Shown in pieces: positions 57,677-64,000 of a DNA stretch of 64,000 nt. Every line of letters begins with the position of its first letter. Positions within the stretch are counted from its first letter, which is position 1. The translations under genes were made by a program, and so were the position numbers. Location: assembly GCA_019873655.1 (NCBI GenBank), contig JAIOAU010000002.1, forward strand, positions 151,311 through 215,310. The letters are read 5' to 3'. The notes below the pieces were generated by a model that was given only the letters and a program-made list of their open reading frames with translations, ran no database searches and was not told the origin of the DNA. This DNA comes from Chloroflexota bacterium. Its GTDB lineage: Bacteria > Chloroflexota > Anaerolineae > Anaerolineales > Villigracilaceae.

Positions 57677-58531
57677 CTATTCTACCATCCTCCTCACCAT
57701 CCCCATCCCCTGCGCCGTTTTGCGGCCCAGGCCGGTGTAGAAGGCCAGGTCGGCGAGCAGGTTGAGGGCGCGCGCCAGGGGAGTATCTTCGGGCTGCAGG
57801 AACTGATATTCCACGCGCCCCACTGAACCCAGTTGCGGGTGATTTTTCAGCGTCAGGGCGCGGCGTTCCAGGCAGTGAAGCACCGGACGCAGGCTGGCTT
57901 CGGCGTATTTTTCCACTGCTTCCCGCAGGTCCTCGCCGCTGAGCGCCTTCCAGGCCGTCGCCAAACTTCCAAAGACCAGTTTTGGGTAGGGGATGAGTTC
58001 GTAATGTTCTTCTTCCTCGCCCTCGCGCTTTCCCAGGCTGAACGAGGTGGGCGAGTGCAATTCGATGGTGATGGAGGCCGGGGGCGGTTCATCCAGCCGC
58101 TTTTGCAAGTCTTCAAGGGTGATAGACCCGGCCCAGGGGTGACTGCCGGGCGTGGTCAAAATCTCGCTCACGGCGAAGTGGGCGTCGCCCAGGCGGATTC
58201 TGGGCATCTCCTTGCCGCGCCCTTCCAGGAAATACTCGATGAACAGGCGGAAGAGAGTCTCATCGAGAATCGTCACGCGCAGCCAGCACTCCCACCCCTC
58301 GCGCAGATAGACTTCCGAAGTCTCGCGCGGACGCGGCAACCCCATCACCGGGCTGACGGTGAACGGCTGACGCGCTCCCTTGCCGCGCGTGGCGTGCAGG
58401 CGCTGTGAAAAATCAGGGTCCACCGAGCGGACGATATCCAGGAACGCGGCATGAGCGTGTCCCCCGCCCGGCGGCGGGATGGTGACCGGGTAGAGGTTGA
58501 GCAGGCGGATGACGGAGGAGTAGAGGCGCAT
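57677..58531 (-). CDS. cas6: CRISPR pre-crRNA endonuclease Cas6
   Basis: The 284-residue protein starts MRLYSSVIRLLNLYPVTIPP and ends with the Cas6 Gly-rich loop FYTGLGRKTAQGMGMV. Two ferredoxin-like halves fit the usual length. It should cut the array transcript inside each repeat, leaving the 8-base handle ATTGAAAC. ATG 58531 is chosen since the upstream in-frame extension lies in heptad repeats and in the cas3 end. It is the only Cas6 in the window. A 60-base gap with short repeats separates it from cmr1. Confidence 0.9.
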   Translation of the reverse strand: MRLYSSVIRLLNLYPVTIPPPGGGHAHAAFLDIVRSVDPDFSQRLHATRGKGARQPFTVSPVMGLPRPRETSEVYLREGWECWLRVTILDETLFRLFIEYFLEGRGKEMPRIRLGDAHFAVSEILTTPGSHPWAGSITLEDLQKRLDEPPPASITIELHSPTSFSLGKREGEEEEHYELIPYPKLVFGSLATAWKALSGEDLREAVEKYAEASLRPVLHCLERRALTLKNHPQLGSVGRVEYQFLQPEDTPLARALNLLADLAFYTGLGRKTAQGMGMVRRMVE

Positions 58532-58579
58532 ATGGACGAGAGACAGTAGACGGTAGACAGTAGATGGTGGACGAGAAAC
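58532..58579. repeat. Heptanucleotide tandem repeat between cas3 and cas6
   Basis: Heptads in register (GAGAGAC, AGTAGAC, GGTAGAC, AGTAGAT, GGTGGAC, GAGAAAC) run from the cas6 start codon region upstream. They match the family at 50420-50468. Confidence 0.75.
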
Positions 58580-58647
58580 TCTGCGGGAGGACTGGAAGTT
58601 TACTCCGGCAGGGTTCATATAGTTTTTGCCATGTTTCAGAATGGTAT

Positions 58648-60756
58648 TCAAATGATAAGAGATTCTCCTTGCCTTCTTTCCTGCCACCAACCAAGGCTGT
58701 CCAGGAAAAAGGCATCCTGGTTAAAGGCGATACTCCAGGGCGTACTGCTCAAACTGCCACCTAGTCGGCGGATTTGTAGTTCGTAGATTTCAAATAAGGG
58801 TGGTAGCGTCCGACCCAACTTGATCGAGGCCGGATGGCGGTCTATGAACCAGGCCACGACCTGCTTGTGCTGAAGGTGACGGTTCAGTCGCCGCAAGCGC
58901 ACCTCGGGCTCCGCGACGACCTCCAGTCCTTCAACGACCGTAACCTGCGCCTTGCGTCCGAATACCTGCTCCTCACTCACCTCGAACCAGATCTTGCGGC
59001 CCTTATCCAGCAGATCGGTCAGGGCAAAGTATCCGTACACGCCCAGCAGGTCCTCTGGCTTGCGCCCGATGAGGCCGGCATAGCGTCGCTCGCGAGCAAC
59101 ATCCTCGGGCCAGCGGTCGGCCAGCGTCTCCAGTTGCGCCAGATACTCTTGCTCGTCGAGTTCGGTAAAGACACCCCGCCGTAGCAAGAAGAGCAGATTG
59201 TACCGTTTCGCGGGAAACCCCGGATCGCTGCCCCGTTGGTCGAGTATGGCGACCTCGAAGCCGCTGCCACGAAAAGTCAGGAGTGGTTGCAGGATATGCT
59301 CTTGGTCCTTGTAGCAGCGATAGAGTCCCCATGCCTGGCCACCGCTCTTGCCCGTCAACGCCTGAACCGTCTCGGTCAGCCTTTCCTGGATACGGGGGCG
59401 GTCGTCGGGCTGGAACATCGTCAGCACTTTGCCGATGGCCTCCTGGAACTCGGCGGCGGCGTGTACATGGAGATAGCGTTCAAAGTCCTCCGGCTTCTGA
59501 TAGGCCTCCTCGACCAGGTCGTAGAGCGCCTGTCTGGAAATGGACAGTGTGGTCAGCCGCCCGGCCACAAAGTGGTAGACGTATTCTGGCACGAGAGCAA
59601 TCGCCCGATTGGGAACAGGTAGATGCTTTTCGTGCCGCGCCAGCCGGCCCAAGCGCTGAATGAACTGGGCTGCTGTGCGCGCTTCAAAGAGGAGCATATC
59701 TTTCTCGGCTTCGTCCTTAAAGTCTATCCCTACTTCAACGGTGGATGTGCCGACGGTGAGAGGCCGCCGCAGCGCCTCGGCGCGCTCTTGTTCGGAACTA
59801 AAGCCGTGCACCTCGCCCACCGGCCGGTCGGGAAAGAGGTCGCGCAGGGCGCGCGCCAGTTCGATGGCTCCGGCCACCGAGTCCAGGATTGTCACCAGGC
59901 GGGCCGCTGGATAGGTGTTGACGAATTCTCGAATCTCTGGCAGATATTTGAGCAGCGCTTCGACTCCCTTCCAGTGCCCCAGGTCGGCCGGCAGGAAGGT
60001 TAGATGCAACGGATGGGCAATGGTGCGGGCCTCTGGCGCGTCTGATGGCTCTCCTGCGATCACCTCCACCGGCAGATGCAGTTGGTCGCGCAACCAGGGA
60101 AGGGCCGGGGATTCGGGCGTGGCGGAGGCAAAGAGAAACACCCGGCCCTTTTGCGGGTGAATCGCGTGCAGCGCGCCTGCCAGGAAAGCGACGTCGGCCA
60201 TTTGCTTGACGTTGTATAGGTGAAATTCGTCAAAGACGAACAGGCGGTATTGCCCTATCAGTGCAAAGAGCCGCCGTCCCAGCCCTTCTGGTCCGCCGTA
60301 CAGTCCAAAGAAGGTGTAGAACAGGATGTCGGGGTTGGACAGGATGGTCGGCTCCCACCGCATCAGCCGTTCCAGCGTCTCGCTATGGCGCTTCAGGTCC
60401 AGTTTGGTTTGCCAGTCGTCGAGTTGGGCGCTATCTATACGGAGCAGGCGGTACTCTTTGTCCGGGTCTATCCAGTTCTTCAATGCCCGTTCCTGATCGC
60501 GGATGAGTTCGTTGGTGGGATAGACGCCAAAAGCGGGAATCTGGTGATTGATGATGTAAGCATAACTCCCCAGCGTCTTGCCGCTGCCGGTGGGTGTGGT
60601 CAGGAAGAGGCACAAAGTTTCTTTTTTTGCCAGCGCCTCTTGTACGCGGTGATAGACCCGGCTCTGGTACACATACGGCCGGTGGTTGGGTAGCCAGTCG
60701 TCATCTACTTGGGCAAAGGCCAGCGGTTCGACGTCCACGTCTAGCGGCTGCATCAT
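58648..60756 (-). CDS. cas3: Type I-D Cas3' helicase without HD domain
   Basis: The 702-residue superfamily 2 helicase has a P-loop TPTGSGKT (K60), Walker B DEFH in VFDEFHLYN, motif III FASATPE, and motifs V and VI (TSTVEVGID, FIQRLGRLARH). It has no HD nuclease domain, which in subtype I-D is carried by Cas10d. It should unwind target DNA after Cascade binding. ATG 60756 overlaps the csc1 stop; ATG 60753 has better spacing to AGGAGAGG and is an equal choice. Confidence 0.9.
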   Translation of the reverse strand: MMQPLDVDVEPLAFAQVDDDWLPNHRPYVYQSRVYHRVQEALAKKETLCLFLTTPTGSGKTLGSYAYIINHQIPAFGVYPTNELIRDQERALKNWIDPDKEYRLLRIDSAQLDDWQTKLDLKRHSETLERLMRWEPTILSNPDILFYTFFGLYGGPEGLGRRLFALIGQYRLFVFDEFHLYNVKQMADVAFLAGALHAIHPQKGRVFLFASATPESPALPWLRDQLHLPVEVIAGEPSDAPEARTIAHPLHLTFLPADLGHWKGVEALLKYLPEIREFVNTYPAARLVTILDSVAGAIELARALRDLFPDRPVGEVHGFSSEQERAEALRRPLTVGTSTVEVGIDFKDEAEKDMLLFEARTAAQFIQRLGRLARHEKHLPVPNRAIALVPEYVYHFVAGRLTTLSISRQALYDLVEEAYQKPEDFERYLHVHAAAEFQEAIGKVLTMFQPDDRPRIQERLTETVQALTGKSGGQAWGLYRCYKDQEHILQPLLTFRGSGFEVAILDQRGSDPGFPAKRYNLLFLLRRGVFTELDEQEYLAQLETLADRWPEDVARERRYAGLIGRKPEDLLGVYGYFALTDLLDKGRKIWFEVSEEQVFGRKAQVTVVEGLEVVAEPEVRLRRLNRHLQHKQVVAWFIDRHPASIKLGRTLPPLFEIYELQIRRLGGSLSSTPWSIAFNQDAFFLDSLGWWQERRQGESLII

Positions 60757-61493
60757 CCTCTCCTGCGGCGCTTTTCTGCCGGCGGCCGGGCCAGGAAACG
60801 CATGCGGGCCGGCAGGCACACTACGTCCGGCTCAAAGTGGGCTTTATAGTACGGCTCGTCGGCAAACTGTGCGCGGGCCAACAGGCGCGTGGGCAGGCTT
60901 GTTGCCACCACGTCGCACACCTGGGGGTCTGCCTCTAGGTCGCGCCAGTTGAGAAAGGCGTCGGTGAGAAACGGGCCGCTCTGTTCGGTCACCTTGTCGG
61001 CTGGTGTCAGTTGCAGGTGGGCTTTGGCCGGGAACTTACCCAGCCGCACCCGCGCTGGCCGCCCGGCCAGCAGGTCGCACAGGGCGGGGGCCTCGGGCGG
61101 CGTGGATGGATTGGGCAGGAGCAGGTAAAAGGTAAAGAGCGAACCCGGCCGCAGAACCCGTGCAAAGCCCCAGTCAGGGTAGCCAATGGAGCGTTCCTTG
61201 CTGATAAAGGCATACCCTTCGCGCAGCGTGTTCCACTGCACCAGGCGGTGGGCCACCGATTGCGGCGCAGCAGGGGTAAGGTAGAGACGGCCGTTCAGCG
61301 GCGTCAATTCTTCTGCATAGTGTGGTTCCTGCACAAGGCGCGCGTAGGTGTAGGTCTCGCCGCGCGCCAACCCCAGGGCGTAAGCCAGGGCATAGTTGTG
61401 GATAAAGCCGCCGGTCTCATAGACCTTGCCCCGCTCGACGGTGGCGTAAAAGACATAATCCAGCAGTTCGATGGAGCCCCGATATACGTGCAT
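60753..61493 (-). CDS. csc1: Type I-D Cas5 subunit Csc1
   Basis: The 246-residue protein starts MHVYRGSIELLDYVFYATVE with IHNYALAYALGLARGETY, the typical Csc1 opening. It should hold the 5' handle of the crRNA in the I-D Cascade. It lies 10 bases after csc2 and overlaps cas3 by four bases. The tail (RPPAEKRRRRG) is basic. Confidence 0.9.
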   Translation of the reverse strand: MHVYRGSIELLDYVFYATVERGKVYETGGFIHNYALAYALGLARGETYTYARLVQEPHYAEELTPLNGRLYLTPAAPQSVAHRLVQWNTLREGYAFISKERSIGYPDWGFARVLRPGSLFTFYLLLPNPSTPPEAPALCDLLAGRPARVRLGKFPAKAHLQLTPADKVTEQSGPFLTDAFLNWRDLEADPQVCDVVATSLPTRLLARAQFADEPYYKAHFEPDVVCLPARMRFLARPPAEKRRRRG

Positions 61494-61503
61494 CGCGGCC
61501 TCC

Positions 61504-62508
61504 TTACACAGTAAAGGATGCTGACTCGTCGTTCAGGCCTTTCAAGAATCTCCTCAACTGTTCCTCGTCCCGATTCAACGCTCGCACGTCATCCAGAATG
61601 GCCTCCAGTTCTTTATCGGTGACCAGTGTAAGCCGACCGGCCAGACCCGCTGTCAAGTGCTCGATGACGGCCGGCGCGTGCGCCTGCAGGTCGGCCAGCG
61701 TCAGGCCCTCGGCAGCCAGGTCCTTGCCGGCGTCCACCAGCGCGTCGTAAAGCGCCTGGGTGAACTCAAGGTTGGCGAAGAGTTCTACATCAGAAAAAGC
61801 AATTGCCAGAATGTGATTGCGCAGGAATCCCTGGCGGCTGCCCTCCTTGCCGTAACGGGTAGTGCGCAAGACGTTGCCCAACACGTAGGTGAACTCGTCG
61901 GCGGTGAGGTCCACCCCTGTCTCCACGGCGGGGAGAAAGACGCCCGGCGTGGTATAGTCGTACTCGGTGATGGTGCCGGAGGTGTGGGCCGCCTCGTCAA
62001 TCACATTGAACTTGACCTGCTTCTGGATGATCTCGTAGGGGCGGATGGTGAAGCAGGTATCAGTCATCAGGCGCGCCCGGCGCGCCCCCTCGCCCTCGAT
62101 GGCAGCATAGCCGTAGATGAGGCAGTCGGGGCAGTGCGTGCAGAGGCCCTCGGTGAGGTAGCAGTCGTCGTAGTGGTTCTTCTCCCGCAGGGCCTCATCG
62201 CCATAGAGGACCTTGCCGTCCTTGAGGGCGTAGGGGAAGATACCGTACTGCCGCAGGAGCGCCTTGCCAGTGCGCCGCTCCGGAGCCACCTGCTTGCGCT
62301 TGAACATGACCAGGCGCGTGGCGGGCTCGGCGTGGGTCAGGCCAGCCGGCACCTGTTCCACGTCCTGTTGTTCGCCACCCTCGGTAGTGAAGATGGCGTA
62401 GGATTTGGTTTCGCGTAGCAAGATGATGCTGGCGTAGCGGTTGGTGGGGGTGCGGGGGATGGCAGGGACAAAGTATTGCTGATAGGGTTGTAAGGTTTTC
62501 AGTGTCAT
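61504..62508 (-). CDS. csc2: Type I-D Cas7 subunit Csc2
   Basis: The 334-residue protein starts MTLKTLQPYQQYFVPAIPRT and has the Csc2 features: TNRYASIILLRETKSYAIFT, a Cys group in GLCTHCPDCLIYGYAA, the thumb/finger region DTCFTIRPYEIIQKQVKFNV and GVFLPAVETGVDLTADEFTY. It forms the crRNA-binding backbone of the I-D Cascade. ATG 62508 is chosen because GGAGG precedes it at proper spacing; longer in-frame starts lie inside cas10d. Confidence 0.92.
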   Translation of the reverse strand: MTLKTLQPYQQYFVPAIPRTPTNRYASIILLRETKSYAIFTTEGGEQQDVEQVPAGLTHAEPATRLVMFKRKQVAPERRTGKALLRQYGIFPYALKDGKVLYGDEALREKNHYDDCYLTEGLCTHCPDCLIYGYAAIEGEGARRARLMTDTCFTIRPYEIIQKQVKFNVIDEAAHTSGTITEYDYTTPGVFLPAVETGVDLTADEFTYVLGNVLRTTRYGKEGSRQGFLRNHILAIAFSDVELFANLEFTQALYDALVDAGKDLAAEGLTLADLQAHAPAVIEHLTAGLAGRLTLVTDKELEAILDDVRALNRDEEQLRRFLKGLNDESASFTV

Positions 62509-62518
62509 CGTAAGCCTC

Positions 62519-64000
62519 CTATTCATCGTTCTGTGGGCTGCTCTCGGTTCGAGCAGTCTTTTGTTGTTTGTGTTCATTCCATAGGCGGGAGAGATTGCGA
62601 TCGGTGTAATAGTAGATGCCGTCGGCCAGGGCATTCTCCAACCGCAGGAAACGGGCGAAACTTCCCCCGGCACGGTCCAGGTAGAGTTCGTCCACGAGGA
62701 TGTCCACGAACTCGCCTACCCGCCGGCCCAGTTCCTCACCCCAGGCGCGCACCATGACCTCGCCGCGGCGGCTCTCCTGGCGGCGCTCCAGTCCCTTGAG
62801 CAGTGTGCCGGCCGTCAGACGCTTGAGTTCGGCGATGCTCTGCGCTGACGGTCGCTCTCCGCCCAGCGCCGCCTCGCGCATCTCGGGGATCATCTGCTGC
62901 GCCTTGCGCATGGCCGAGACCGCCTCGCGGAAGACGAGTTCGTAGCGCCGCGCCTTGCCGCGCCCGGCCGTGCCAAAGGGAAGAGCAATTTCCAGAGATT
63001 TCTGTGCAATCTTTTCGACCAGGTCCATCAGTTCACCTCCTTGAATTTCTAATAGCACCTCGCAGGCCGTCGCAAGCGTCGGGTAGGGCGATTGCCCGTC
63101 GTTGAGGCGGCCAAATTCTTTGTAGAATGTCGCGCCAGCCAGCGGCGAGGTATTCAACGTTCCCAGCCGGGCGGAGACATGCTTGTCTTTGGTGTTGCGA
63201 TTGGGCGCGTGCACATCTGCCGTCACTGCCCACAGCGCCGCGCTTAGGTCCAGCACCTGCTCCAGGCCGCTGCGCCGGCCCTTTTCTCGCCCGTAGAGCG
63301 TGACCACGTCTCCGCGCCCGCCCAGCAGCCCGCGCAGTGCTGGCGGCGGGCCGTCCAGCATAATCGTCGCCTTGAGTTCGGCCGGATCGGCCACGGGCAG
63401 GTAGGGCCGCTCAGTCGCGTAGACCTTGCAGCCGGTCAGCCCGCTGATGACCGCCGACGCAAAGAGCGCCTTGGTCCAGGCCTCGGTGCGGGTGGCGATG
63501 CGGGCGTCATCCGTCTCGGTGTCGCGGGCGGCCTTTTCCCAGGTGATGAGATAATAGTGCGGCTGCCCCTGGACGCGCCCCAGCGAGATCCGTTCTCCCA
63601 CAAAGCCTCGCCCGCCCCACCCAGCGATCTTGTCCGCTTCGCGCTCCAGCACGTTCTCCAAGTCCTCCATCCAATCCGGGTCAAAGGCGCGATGCTCCAG
63701 CCAGTAGCGCGGGAGGCCGGGATCGTCCTTGCCGTAATCGCGCACCGGCAGGCCGGTCACGCGGACAAACGGCTTGAGCAACGGCTCAAAGAGGCGCAGA
63801 TGCTCTGGCGTGAAGGAGTAGGTGGGCAGGACGTAAAGGTAGATACGGCGCGAGTTCCTGTAGTGTGCTCCGGAAGGGAGCCCCATCCCCATCGCTTTGC
63901 GCAGGATAGCCTCCAGTTGGCAGATGGGACACCACAGGCGGTTGCCCTGGGGCGCTTCTCTGGCCGGGAGCACGCGGTTGGAAAAGACGCGCCCAAAATC
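62519..64000 (-). CDS. cas10d: Type I-D large subunit Cas10d (Csc3), C-terminal part
   Basis: The frame stays open to the window edge (DFGRVFSNR then VLPAREAPQGNRLW), so the N-terminal half, with the expected HD nuclease domain, is outside. About 493 residues are visible. They include the second half of the zinc finger (WCPICQLE), the palm-like region, and the helical C-terminal domain. No GGDD motif is seen, as expected for Cas10d. In subtype I-D this subunit holds the DNA-cutting HD domain and recognises the PAM. It is 10 bases upstream of csc2. GTG 63973 is not a true start. Confidence 0.88.
   Translation of the reverse strand, partial: DFGRVFSNRVLPAREAPQGNRLWCPICQLEAILRKAMGMGLPSGAHYRNSRRIYLYVLPTYSFTPEHLRLFEPLLKPFVRVTGLPVRDYGKDDPGLPRYWLEHRAFDPDWMEDLENVLEREADKIAGWGGRGFVGERISLGRVQGQPHYYLITWEKAARDTETDDARIATRTEAWTKALFASAVISGLTGCKVYATERPYLPVADPAELKATIMLDGPPPALRGLLGGRGDVVTLYGREKGRRSGLEQVLDLSAALWAVTADVHAPNRNTKDKHVSARLGTLNTSPLAGATFYKEFGRLNDGQSPYPTLATACEVLLEIQGGELMDLVEKIAQKSLEIALPFGTAGRGKARRYELVFREAVSAMRKAQQMIPEMREAALGGERPSAQSIAELKRLTAGTLLKGLERRQESRRGEVMVRAWGEELGRRVGEFVDILVDELYLDRAGGSFARFLRLENALADGIYYYTDRNLSRLWNEHKQQKTARTESSPQNDE

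Noticed and set aside
48054..64000. Search for CARF, Csx1/Csm6, reverse transcriptase or other type III accessory genes
   Set aside because: All frames in this region are accounted for by the cas genes listed; none carries such a domain.

Overview
The window looks like a GC-rich bacterial chromosome, most probably from the phylum Chloroflexota and perhaps class Anaerolineae. I infer this from the rpmH-rnpA-yidD-yidC-jag-parA-parB block, an archaeal-style HMG-CoA synthase/thiolase/DUF35 mevalonate cluster in a bacterium, TadZ-like and V4R proteins, and a mixed type I-D/type III CRISPR locus. No rRNA gene or species marker is present, so the placement is by family recognition only.

Positions 1-7000 hold an origin-type housekeeping block: the end of a histidine kinase, then L34, RNase P protein, YidD, a beta-propeller lipoprotein, YidC, Jag, a PfkB kinase and ParA/ParB. 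Positions 7000-18350 hold an amidohydrolase, two soluble histidine kinases with an OmpR-type regulator, a TadZ-like ATPase, a double-helix-turn-helix regulator, TPR and GNAT proteins, a V4R pair, a lipase-like hydrolase, PrmC and a cobalamin adenosyltransferase. Positions 18400-26300 hold a large membrane adenylate cyclase and a PgpH-YbeY-DgkA run. A cluster of hairpins then separates these from a minus-strand operon (26500-30744) for the start of the mevalonate pathway: HMG-CoA reductase, a 70-aa unknown, HMG-CoA synthase, a thiolase homologue and a DUF35 protein. A tRNA-Gln gene follows.

From 31062 to the right edge the window is one CRISPR-Cas locus. The array (31291-48053) has about 229 copies of a 37-bp repeat by hand count, nearly all identical. 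The repeat reads ...ATTGAAAC on the minus strand, so the array is transcribed leftward from a leader at 48054-48407; relic repeats mark the old end near 31062-31255. Upstream of the leader, all on the minus strand, lie cas2, cas1, cas4, then a Cmr-like type III module with a Csx11-type Cas10 that has no visible GGDD motif (cas5/cmr3-like, cmr5, cmr4, cas10, cmr6-like, cmr1), then a type I-D module (cas6, cas3', csc1, csc2, cas10d). The type III genes therefore sit between I-D cas6 and the adaptation genes. One adaptation set, one Cas6 and one array probably serve both effectors.

The most unusual observations are: the nested I-D/III-C layout with short-period repeats at every non-overlapping seam; a pair of spacers that are exact reverse complements; a duplicated spacer that differs by one base at its PAM-distal end; several overlapping spacer pairs; a second relic repeat family at the trailer; a thiolase lacking its nucleophilic cysteine and catalytic histidine; and three genes with a TATAAT box exactly six bases before the start codon, predicting leaderless mRNAs.
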